64,000 nucleotides of DNA. Origin: Paguma larvata. Taxonomy: Eukaryota > Chordata > Mammalia > Carnivora > Viverridae. The position numbers and the translations under genes are program-made. The stretch spans positions 13,376,001 through 13,440,000 of the forward strand of contig CM057844.1 in the NCBI GenBank assembly GCA_030068075.1, given 5' to 3'. How positions within the stretch are numbered: the stretch's first letter is position 1; each line of letters begins with the position of its first letter. The notes beneath the pieces are model-generated. The model was given only the letters and a program-made list of their open reading frames with translations. It was not told the DNA's origin and did no database searches. Positions 22,501-32,437 of this stretch are shown in pieces.

Positions 22501-23426
22501 ATCAATAATCAAACAAATGCATAAAAATTAAATTGAAAATGGTTCTATTATGAACCATCTGCCAAACTACAGCCTATCTGTCTCTATCTCCATCCGCTCA
22601 GTCGTGGGTTGAAAGACGAAGCCCAGCTTGGCAGAAGGAAATCTCGTTTCAGTATTCTTTAAGTAAGCTCCAGAAAGCTTTTTTTCCTGGCCACTACTGT
22701 TTACTCTGACACTCAAAGTTAGCAGCAAGAACTATTAGCAACCCCCCCCCCAAATCACACGGATATCAATACAATAAAAATCTTCCAAGATTCCATATCT
22801 TGCCTATGCCGCAAATCCAGAAACATCCACTGACCTCCTTTTTGCCCTGACTGATGACAGTGCAGATATTTCAGGCTGCAGTTCCCTGTTCACTGCAGTC
22901 TGTCTGAGATTGTTTTACCCCTAGACTATTTTTGCTCATATGGTTTCTCTCAGCCACAGACATTCAAATAGAAACCAGAGAGATCAAAATCCTTGGGAGA
23001 AACCTATAAACAAATGCAGGAAGAAGCATCCAGTCTGACCATGGCACCCATAAAAGTTGCTGTAGACAGAATATAAGGGGCTGGATTCCCAAAAGCTACT
23101 ATTTGAGAACTTGCCTAAATCTTTCTTAGAAACTTAGCTACTTCACAAGGACAGGACGATGGAAATTGACAGGAGCAGGTTGGGGAAAGTTTATACATCG
23201 AGTATGTGTATACTAAAGACTTCCCTTTTAGGGGCTCAGAAGAGCTGAGGACAGCTGGCTACCTGCCATTTTGTGCTTAAAGAAAAAAATACAAATTGGG
23301 CCATAGTTATTTTTTAAATTAAAAGTCAATCAAAAATAGGTCCCTAGGTTCAAAACCTTAGAGAAAAACACCCAGCCAAGATAAGGTATGTTTTAATTAA
23401 GAAAGGAAAATGATTAAAAGAATTCT

Positions 23427-23640
23427 TTTTTAAAAATGTTTATTCATTTTGACAGTGTGCGTGCACATGCAGGTGTGCAAACAGGGGAGGCACAGAGAGT
23501 GAGGGAGAGAGAGAATCCCAAGCAGTCTCCATGCTATCAGCATAGAGCCTGATGCAGGTTCAATCCCACTAACTCATGAGATCGCGACCTGAGCTGAAAT
23601 CAAGATCTGGGCTCAACTAACTGAGCCACCCAGGTGCCCT
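23427..23640 (-). mobile_element. SINEC, minus strand
   Basis: The head at the right end reads (reverse complement) AGGGCACCTGGGTGGCTCAG. The CT block has decayed to a mixed GA-rich tract at 23487-23515. Divergence is higher than in most copies here. I could not settle a target duplication. Confidence 0.93.
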
Positions 23641-26054
23641 AAAATAGACTCTAAATACTATGAGCAGTATCTATTTGGGGATCAATAGGTAACACCAAAC
23701 TCAATTTATAAATATCCAAACACCATTAACCACTAAAAAGACTCTCTAATTTTGTAGAACCCTGAAATGCATTATTCAACCTTGTATAAGGCCTTCCAAA
23801 TTTCTATTCTTTCTCTCAGAGTGTCAGGTTCTTTTCCCCTCCCTACATCATCCTGATTGATTCACCATCCACCAAGAAATTGATACAAAATAAGAAAAGG
23901 AGGGAACCAAAACCATGAGTCTGCTCTGGCAAAGGCCTCTGATTAGAGCATAAATTCAACTTAACAGCAGTTTCATTCATCACAATCCTAGGTCACATTA
24001 ACTAATTGGCATGTTATCACTTTTGAAGGATTTTGAGCCATAAATCCCCAAAACTTGAATGCTGGAGAGAAACAGAACAGGTAATGTTATCTGAAGCCCT
24101 ACTGTCCTAACTTAATGAGAACATTGAGCAACTGAATCTAAATACATCAAACATGCAAACAAAAATATCCCTCCCCAAAACAATAAGAAAACTAGGAGGA
24201 ATTCTTACTCTCACAAGTGGCCAAATCTTTAAATGTATGCCTATTAAATACATCTTCTAGGACTACCTGGAAAATGATGGGCACCCTGCCAAATCAAAAT
24301 CAGCTTACAGAACGTTTTCACCTTTTCGCCTTCCAACAAATTGCTTGTTTTCCCATCCAAACAATAACCTCATTGTTTACACTGAAGTACAGTACATGAC
24401 TAGTCATGTTAGGAAGTGAATGAATTGTTGTCCTGTCAACAGATTTTTTTCCCCACATACCTATTATATCTAGGAATTCCTCCTGAAGTTAGAAACTTTG
24501 AAGAAAACACATACAGCTTTCATCATCCTGAGTTCCACTGGCATATAGACTAGGGTTGCTTAGCAATGTGAAATTAGTAGTAGTCGTAGTATTTGTACAG
24601 GTTTCTAAGTTATACTGTTGTATCCTTGTCAAAGTCTAGTGCAAATTTTGGTCTATGATGCTTTCTGTGTTTTACTTAACCTCGTGTTAAACACATGAAT
24701 GCTCTGTATGGGCTCAGTTTATTTAGTGGCACATGAATATATGGAGACACAGTAAGGACTCAGGCCTGAAATGGACACTAAATTCCTTCCTTTCCCTTTC
24801 CTCTCTCACAGCCCCTTGAAACTCAGGAGCCTATTTGTTTAAAGGAGCTAGCAGATATCCATCCCTGTATGATCTGGAAGACATTTCCTTTTTAATTAAT
24901 CTAGCAAAAGTAAACACAAATCATATCTTTTCACTGTAAGTCATAAAAACAGTTCAGTTCAGTAATATGCGGAGATGAGACAAAAAGTCAACATTCCGTC
25001 AAACACAGCACAAACAGAAAAGCACTCATGTCCTCCTATCCTGTTCAACAGTCATAAAGAAAAAGTGTGACTATAAGAGAAATTGATGCATGCAGTTGGA
25101 TAAAATAAGTTCCATGCAGTATCCATTTCTAGCCTCTGCCAAGGCCATGCCTACACGAACAAACACCTAAACTTTACCTTCCTTTGTTAACTTACGTGCC
25201 CACAAAACTCTTACCATATGAATCAATCAGCTTTCAGCACTCACCCTTCATTTCTATTTGCTTTTTATCTTATAGTCTTCCATTTATTTATTTTTCTTAA
25301 TTGTGGAAGGGGTGACACAGTATGAAAAATAAAGTTTATCTTTAGTTCCTTCGTGTGCTCAGAATTCTAGGACCAAATAAAATTTTGCCTAAGACACCTA
25401 TATTCATGTATGAATATGTTTTCTCAAAAACTTGCTGATGTCTATGTACAAATGATTAATAATGATTCTTTAGGAAAAGTAAAATATTTCAAACTAATGG
25501 TTTCTTCTCCTGGGTGAGAGACAGGAATGCACAGAAACTAAATATTTTTCTCCACTTACTCTCCCACCTTTCCAACAGTCAAGCCCAGGCATGTTCTCAT
25601 GATGAAAGCAAACGTGCACCGGGGGAACCAGAAAAGTCAGTACGATTGGTTTTCAAGGCTCTGCATGTGTCTCATCTGCTAACGTTTCATTGGCCAAACT
25701 TAGTTACATGGCCACAGTCATAATCAGGAGGAACATAGACTCCATTACCTTATACATCAAAAGGTATGGTTACAAGCAGGAGAAAAGAATGGGAGTCGTT
25801 AAGGCAGTGAACCTACGACAGTCATAAATGTACTCACAGTCACTGATAATAATATAGAGACCCAGAGATTGTATCAGAGATGAAACTAGAACCCAGGTCT
25901 CTCGATTTGTGGTTTACTCCTCTTTTTAAGACATTTACTTCCTTTATTTTATTAAAGAGCAAGGAAATGACTGATAAAGGGATCTCATAATTAATTTCAG
26001 TATTATGAAATATAATCCATACTCTCCAAAATAGTGCCTAAGAATACTGAATTT
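23641..26054. other. Unassigned DNA
   Basis: About 2.4 kb with no recognised gene or transposon. A possible MIR-derived patch lies near 25860-25920 (CTAGAACCCAGGTCTC). The plus-strand frames at 24217-24399 and 25514-25723 have no splice context and no motifs and look incidental. Confidence 0.45.
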
Positions 26055-26071
26055 ATAAAATACATATGAAC

Positions 26072-26301
26072 CAGGGTCATCTGGGTGGCTCAGTTGGTTA
26101 AGCATCTTGACTCTTGATTTTGGCTCAGGTCATGATCTCGTGGTTTGTGGGATCGAGCCCAACATTAGCTGTGTGCTGATAGCGCGGAACATGGCACCTG
26201 CTTTGAGTTCTGTGTCTCCCTGTCTCTCTGCCCCGCCCTCCCAGCCCCCACTCATGCTCTGCCTCTTTCTCTCAAAAATTAATAAACATTAAAAAAATTA
26301 A
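26072..26301 (+). mobile_element. SINEC, plus strand
   Basis: Full SINEC with head CAGGGTCATCTGGGTGGCTC and tail AAAAATTAATAAACATT. The flanks ATAAAATACATATGAAC (26055-26071) and ATAAAATATGTGTGAAC (26302-26318) form a 17-base duplication with three transitions, indicating an older copy. Confidence 0.95.
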
Positions 26302-26483
26302 ATAAAATATGTGTGAACTGAATATAAAACCATTATTTACTGGTCTGGTGTTTTAGGGGTTAAAATGTTATGCTATTAGCACAATGAAGGCAAAGCAACT
26401 ATTAGAAAAAGAGAAAACCTATGAAGCCTGGAGACATAATCTGTTAAGAGTTGCCAGATGTAGCAAATAAAAATACAAGATGC

Positions 26484-26608
26484 AGGGCTCCTGGGTGGCT
26501 TGGTTAATTGAACATCTGACTCTTGATTTCAGATCAGGTCATGATCTACAGTTAATGACTTCGAGCCCTGAGTTGGGCTCTGCACTAGCAGCATGGGGCA
26601 TACTTGGG

Positions 26609-26646
<38 letters not shown>

Positions 26647-26706
26647 CCTTCACCACTTGTGCTTGCTCTGTCAAAATAAATAAATAAACATTTAAAAAAT
26701 ATTTTA
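26484..26706 (+). mobile_element. SINEC, first of three stacked copies
   Basis: Head AGGGCTCCTGGGTGGCTTGG, a pure CT run at about 26612-26643, and tail AAATAAATAAATAAACATTT. AAAAATACAAGATGC flanks it at 26469-26483 and 26707-26721, a perfect 15-base duplication inside the left transposon arm. Confidence 0.96.
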
Positions 26707-26747
26707 AAAAATACAAGATGCTAAGTTAAACCAGAATTTCATAAATA

Positions 26748-26937
26748 GGGGCGCCTGGGTGACTCAGTTGGTTAAGCATACAACTCTTGATTTTGGCTCA
26801 GGTGATGATCCCATGGTTCATGAGTTCCAGCCCCATGTTGGGCTCTGAGTTGCCTACTTAGAATTCTTTCTCTCCCTCTCTCTCTGCCCTTTCCTTGCTG
26901 ATGCTCAGTGTGTCAAAATAAACTTTTTTAAATATTG
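26748..26937 (+). mobile_element. SINEC, second of three, flanked by 41-bp duplication
   Basis: Head GGGGCGCCTGGGTGACTCAG; a shortened CT block and short tail. Its flanks, 26707-26747 and 26938-26978, are 41 bases long and identical except for three C/T differences. That is much longer than the usual 7-20 base duplication. Confidence 0.95.
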
Positions 26938-26978
26938 AAAAATACAAGATGTTAAGTTAAATTAGAATTTCATAAATA

Positions 26979-27175
26979 GGGGCACCTGGGTGGCTCAGTT
27001 GGTTAAGTGTCTGGCTCTTAATTTCAGCTCAGGTCATGATCTCACAGTTGTGAGATCCAGTTGCGAGTTGGGCTCCATACTGTGCCTGGAGCCTGCTTGG
27101 GATTCTCTCCTTCTTTCTTCATCTGCTCCTCCCCTGCTCACTGTCTCTCAAAATAAATAAAAATTTAAAAAAAAA
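26979..27175 (+). mobile_element. SINEC, third of three stacked copies
   Basis: Head GGGGCACCTGGGTGGCTCAG directly abuts the second copy of the 41-base flank. The tail is AAATAAATAAAAATTTAAAA. The right flank (AAATTTGTAAATCC) loosely resembles the left (GAATTTCATAAATA) and may be a decayed duplication. It differs widely from the second SINEC, so the two are separate insertions rather than copies of one. Confidence 0.95.
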
Positions 27176-27306
27176 TTTGTAAATCCTGACTGTTTTTTTC
27201 CATGACTAATGTTTTAGTATAATTATGTCTTATGCATTTTTTTGGAATACACTTAGGGTAAAAAATATTCACTATTTATCTTAAATTCAAATTTCACTAG
27301 ACATCC

Positions 27307-27809
27307 TGCAGGGTCCTTGTTCTGGTGAATCTGGGGGTCCACGAAGGATGGATGGTCAGGCGAAAGGAAATGAGAGAGTCACGAGAACAGTGTAGTCTAA
27401 TGACCAAGCAATCTGGGTCTTCGCCATTCTGGCGTCTTCTCAATTCTGGCATCCTCTGGCGTCCTCAATTCTGGCTTCCCTGCCCTGCTGGTCTGTGTCT
27501 TTATTTAAAAGGTAGTTTGATCTCTTTAACAATAATCCATTTTTACCAGCAGGGTGGCGAACCTCCTTAGTCCTGTATGTTGGTTTTAGGATAAATTTAG
27601 GGTGGGGGGAGAGAGCAGAGTATTTCCTTAAGGTCTTATAAATCCATCAAGGCATTGTGCTCCAGGTCCTTCCCCTTTACATTCCTTGGGGCCAAGGAGA
27701 GTAGCTCAAGAAATCCAAGCCCGCCATTTTGGCTAGCGGGAGCTTTGCTTTAACCACTTTTCTACAGAGTGAAGGGTCTCAACCTGTGAGCCCAAAACAA
27801 CTCCCAACA
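27307..27809 (-). mobile_element. Solo LTR, class-II (ERVK/IAP-like) candidate
   Basis: A 503-base element begins TG and ends CA, and is flanked on both sides by the perfect 6-base duplication ACATCC (27301-27306 and 27810-27815). Six bases is typical of class-II (betaretrovirus-like) integrases. On the minus strand it opens TGTTGGGAGTT, carries a TATA-like TTTATAAG (27634-27645), an AATAAAG polyadenylation signal (27499-27506) and a CCAAAATGGCGG motif (27721-27732). No gag, pol or env sequence is next to it, so it is the product of recombination between two LTRs. The class assignment rests on termini and duplication length. Confidence 0.85.
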
Positions 27810-28058
27810 ACATCCCTTATTTTATCTGGAAATCTTAACTCTACTAGCAGATTAAAAATACCTAGAAACCATAACTAACAATGAATAACATACACACATG
27901 TATATTAATAATAAAATTCATTACCAAAGATTTTTTGGAGGAGAATTACCATAAGTATTCAGTATAAAAGTACTTTAATAATGAAAATTATTATCATATT
28001 TGGCATATTAATATCTTCCAAAATAAGATTTTCCACAAAATTAACATAAGAAAAAACA

Positions 28059-28229
28059 GGGGTTCCTGGGGGTTCACTCAGTTAAGTAGCTCTTGATTTC
28101 CGCTCAGGTCATGATCTCAAGTTTAGTGAGTTTGAGCGCCATGTCGGAGCTCTGTGCTGTCAGTGCAGAGTCTGCTTGGGATCTCTCTTTGCCCCTACCC
28201 TGCTCACACTCCTGCTCACACTCTTTCCT

Positions 28230-28268
<39 letters not shown>

Positions 28269-28290
28269 AATAAATAAACATTAAAAAAAA
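28059..28290 (+). mobile_element. SINEC, plus strand
   Basis: The head has diverged (GGGGTTCCTGGGGGTTCACT). The middle is typical, with a long CT run at 28233-28265 and the tail AAAAATAAATAAACATT. Flanks (AGAAAAAACAG and AAAAGGAACAG) hint at a decayed duplication. Confidence 0.95.
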
Positions 28291-29460
28291 GGAACAGTAG
28301 GATTTTATATGCATATATGGCAGTTGATTCCATAATAGGGTTTGAATGCACAGGAACTGAACCTCATCAATGAACAATAAATTTATTAAGGTTCTGGAGT
28401 CTTTGTTATGCCTTTGATGGGCCAGAGAAGTGAAAACAGAGAAGGAACTCTCTGGATTCCACAATCACTGTGAAAAAGGCTGCCCCAAAGTCAATGTCAT
28501 AAGGAGATATGGGTTCACTGGCCTCAGTAATTTCTTCTCAATGCCTTTCAGTGCTCTACTGGCAAGAAGACATCACTAAGTAGATTCAATTCCACACACT
28601 CTCTCTAGGAACTCCAAACACAATGTGTGTGAAGAAAAAGAAGCAAACAGGCCCAATATTTGTGAAGAAAAGAAGCAACTAGGTAGCTGAGAGAATCCAA
28701 AATTGTAAAAAAAAAACAAAAACAAAAACAAAAACAAAACGTATATATAAAGTAAAAAATTTAAAACTTAAATGCAAAAGACTTTTGTCAATGTGAATCA
28801 GTACATGAGATGAAGAGTTAATAGCTATCTGGTTCTATCAATAACTATCAGTGGGAAGAAATTAAAAAACAAAAAACAACAACAACATAAAACTTCCTCT
28901 TAAGTCTAGCCAAGCTATCTGTTAAAGCTGGTTCCCATTAAATGTTTGTTAATTTAATTTATAAAAGCTAAAGCCCAATGGCTGCTGTCTGCTGTACACA
29001 ATAGGGGCTGTATGTGTACAGGTTGGCTTGCTGCCAGTATATAGTGTCATACAGACTGGTATCTTGTATGTAAACACTGTTTGAATCTTTAATAATCAAA
29101 ATTAAAAAAAATCTTTATGAGTCCAATACTCTTATAATGCAAAGCAAATACTAAACTTCCTGTGTTGAGATTGTGGGCCTTCTTACTGGCACAAGGATGT
29201 GAGCAGACATTTGTTTCACCATTTTTATAGGTCAAAGATTTTACTTCCGTTAGAGAGAGAGAGGAAGTTCCCTCTAAAGGACAATCAGCTGTATTATATT
29301 CTTTATTGTCGCTGGCCTGGGATATTACATTTAATAAAACTCCTTATATTATAGAATGCTTGTTTCTAAGTTAAATATTTAATATGTAGAACTTATGGAC
29401 ACATATGTATCTTAAGGATATATAATTAAGCAATTAATTTTTCTCTTAATTTCCTACCAA
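28291..29460. other. Unassigned DNA with an (AAAAAC)n run
   Basis: No gene is recognised. A simple (AAAAAC)n run lies at 28707-28740 and an (AAC)n stretch near 28869-28887. Nothing else stands out. Confidence 0.5.
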
Positions 29461-29479
29461 ACAAGTTGAAATTTTTAAA

Positions 29480-29688
29480 CACTTCTTTTTTTTTAAGTTT
29501 ATTCATTATTGACAGACAGATCATGAGCAGAGAGGAGAAGAGAGGGAGGGAGACACACAATCCAAGGCAGGCTCCAGGCTCTGAGCCATCAGCACAGAGG
29601 CTGATGTGGGGCTTGAACTCACACAATGCGAGGTCAATGACATGAGGTGAAGTCCAATGCTCAACCGACTGAGCCACCCAAGCGCCCC
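29480..29688 (-). mobile_element. SINEC, minus strand, with 19-bp target duplication
   Basis: T-run tail at the left, head at the right (GAGCCACCCAAGCGCCCC). The flanks at 29461-29479 and 29689-29707 read ACAAGTT(G/A)AAATTTTTAAA, 19 bases with one mismatch. Confidence 0.96.
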
Positions 29689-30112
29689 ACAAGTTAAAAT
29701 TTTTAAAGAGAGAATATTTATTATCTTCTCCTGGCTTCTCTTCAGTCTATAATTATCTCCCACACAGCTTTTATCCCTTTCCCTACCCTACAGTCAGGCA
29801 ATGGGAGAAGCAGACATTGTTTTTTTTACACTCTGCCAATTAGAAAGTCTTTGGTGGGCATCTTCTAAATGCTCTATACTGTGAGATAGAATGGAGGAAT
29901 AAGAACAAGGGTAAGACATGTCCTGTTCTCTACTAGTTTACAGTCCACTAAGAACATCCCCACAGTGGCTTTGCGTTGGGGTTTTATCATTTATATAAAA
30001 GGCTCCTACTAGCCATACAATGACCAGTAATCAATGTGGATCTCGCTGGATGTTTATGGTGTACAACACTGAGATACAGGGTAATCTCATCCATCTTTTT
30101 AAAAGAATTATT

Positions 30113-30329
30113 TATTGGAGGCACTGGGTGGCTCAGTCGGTTAAGCTTCTGACACTTGATTTCAGCTCAGGTCATGATCTCACAACTCATGAGTTCAAGT
30201 CCTGCATCAGGTTCCTCACTGGCAGTGCAGACTCTGCTTGGGATTCTCTCTCTCCCTCTTTCCTGCTCATGCTCTCTCTCTTTTGCTCTCTCCTTCTCAA
30301 AATAAATAAAGCTTTAAAACTATTTTTAA
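30113..30329 (+). mobile_element. SINEC, plus strand
   Basis: Head GGAGGCACTGGGTGGCTCAG, CT-rich middle, tail AAATAAATAAAGC. AAAAGAATTATT flanks it at 30101-30112 and 30330-30341. Confidence 0.95.
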
Positions 30330-30341
30330 AAAAGAATTATT

Positions 30342-31754
30342 GAGTGCTCATCATGCCCCACTATAAACATCAACATTTGTTTAATCTTGAGTGTGTTTGT
30401 GTTCGTGTGTGTGCATGTGTGTGAGAGAAAAAGGAAGAAATTTAACTTAAATAGCTTCAACATGAATTTTAAAAACAGCAGTCTGAAAGGGTCAATGCAG
30501 CACCCAAATGCATGTCTGCACAACTGGATGTCTACTACACCAAACGAAGGGACCAGTTAAGGGATTAAAATTCAGAGTAGATGTTTGATACAACACTGAA
30601 CAAACAATAGGTTAAGTGACTGTTGTTGTTGTTACTTGTTTTGCTCGGTTTTGTTTTCCAGTGTTAACTGGTTGCCATTATATTCTGTGGATGGTCATTT
30701 ATTTAATTCACAGTCCAGGACGTCACTTAGGCATGGGGAGAATGTGGTTGATGAAGAACTTATCTGTGTGCAATGTTCATGTGGACTTCGCTCCTATTAA
30801 AATAAGATGCTTTATTTAGCCAATGAGTTGGAATTTTTAAAAAAAATTCCTTTGTGCTAAAGTCATCCCTAGCTAACCCAAATATGTTAGAACCAAAGAG
30901 AAGCATTCAATCAGCATTTTGTCAAACTCTAGAATGTTGATTTGTTAAAACTAACATGTTTTTATTTTGTTTTATTACACATACCTCTTAGTTTCATCCA
31001 GCCAACTTCTTTTCCATTTGAACAGATGGCAGAACCAAGAGAGTTTGACAAATGTGACTATTCATACCTACAATATGGCTTCAAGTGAGTGAAAATTGGT
31101 AGCTAAGGTCTATGAGGAACATTTGTAGATTTGGTATCTGAAGACCAGGTTCCAATGTCAGTTCTGCCTCTTGCCTGACATTGAAGGACATTGGATAGGT
31201 CCTTCAGTGTCTTCTGGGTGTCAGTCCTCAGTCTTTCAGATAAAGATCATACACAAGGCTTGAACTATTATGGAGAGGGTCGAATAAGAGAAGGTATGTA
31301 GAAGTGCTTTATATAGGGGAATGCTGCAATATGGTTACTGAAATTCCATAAAAAGAGGGCAGAACCACCCGTGAAGTCTTCTGAGGATATCACTCAGAGT
31401 AACCTTTGTTCTCTCTTGAGTACCAGATCTTGGTTAGTCACTTTGCCTTGTAGCTGCCCTGATGACAGAACTATTGGGAATTTTTGTTGCTAAGTCCTCA
31501 AGAAGAGCCAGAATGTACCAAAAATAAAATTGAAGAGTATTTCTGATTGAAAAAAAATGGTAAGAAAATACTGATGGTTTAGAGAATTTAAGTCAAAATA
31601 AAAACTATTAGCAAATATTCTGTGAGCTTAAAAATACTAGGTGCCCTATTTTTTAAATAACATATGTAGTAAGAGAATTAACATGAAAGTTGAAATTAAG
31701 TGTCCATAGAAAAGGTGGAAATTTTTAGTAAACATACTAAACAATAACACTAAT
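30342..31754. other. Unassigned DNA with TG-rich and MIR-like patches
   Basis: No gene is seen. A broken (TG)n stretch lies at 30388-30423. A MIR-like forward segment is present near 31140-31330 (GTTCTGCCTCTTGCC to GTAGAAGTGCTTTATA). The rest is unassigned. Confidence 0.45.
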
Positions 31755-32402
31755 AAAAATCACTGTAAATAGAGGTGGAGCACTAAAATTAAAATCAGAA
31801 ATGAAAGAGAAGAAATAATAACAAACACCAAAGAAATACAAACAATTGTAATATTAGGAAAATTTATATGCCAACAAATTGGACAACCTAGAAGAAATAA
31901 ATTCCTAGAAACATATAACCTCCCAAAATTGAATCCCGGAAAAACAGAAAATTTGAACAGTTTGATTACCAGCAATGAAACTGAATCAGTAATCAAAAAA
32001 CTTCAAACTAAAGTCTAGGACCACATAGTATCACAATTCTACCAAATATTTAAAGAAGAGTTATTACCTACTCTTCTCAAATTATTCCAAACTATAAAAG
32101 GCAAGTTTCCAAATTAATTCTATGAAGCCAGAATTACCCTGATAACAAAACCTGATACAGACACCACTAAAAAAGAGAACTACATGCCAATATCTCTGAT
32201 GAACATAGATGGAAAAATCCTCAACAAAATTCTAGCAAGGCGAATCCAACAATACATTTAAAAAGATCATTCAGGGGGCGCCTGGGTGACTCAGTTGGTT
32301 AAGCGTCTGACTCTTGGTCTCAGCTTAGGTCATGATCTCACAGTTCGTGAGTTCAAGCCCCACATAGGGCTCTGCGCTAACAGCACAGAGCCTGCTTGGG
32401 AT

Positions 32403-32437
<35 letters not shown>

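Larger units (their letters stand above)
20091..23425. other. Mostly unassigned DNA with old fragments
   Basis: No gene is supported. It contains a MER5-like piece (20836-20935), two MIR pieces (21690-21830 and 22335-22500), an imperfect 22-base direct repeat (20501-20522 and 20532-20553), and a C-run at 22742-22751. The rest is not recognised. Confidence 0.5.
26447..27860. mobile_element. Palindromic DNA-transposon remnant split by four insertions
   Basis: The left arm starts at AGTTGCCAGATGTAGCAAAT (26450). The right arm runs through TTTTAGTATAATTATGTCTT (27211), ATCTTAAATTCAAATTTCAC and ACATCC, then resumes after the LTR with CTTATTTTATCTGGAAATC (ending about 27836). Arm pieces are mutually inverted: ATACAAGATG and TTAAATTAGAATTTC on the left pair with GAAATTCAAAT-type and CATCCTG-type sequence on the right. 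This inverted structure is a common old nonautonomous DNA element of mammals; I do not assign the family name. SINECs at 26484, 26748 and 26979 and an LTR at 27307 interrupt it. Confidence 0.7.
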
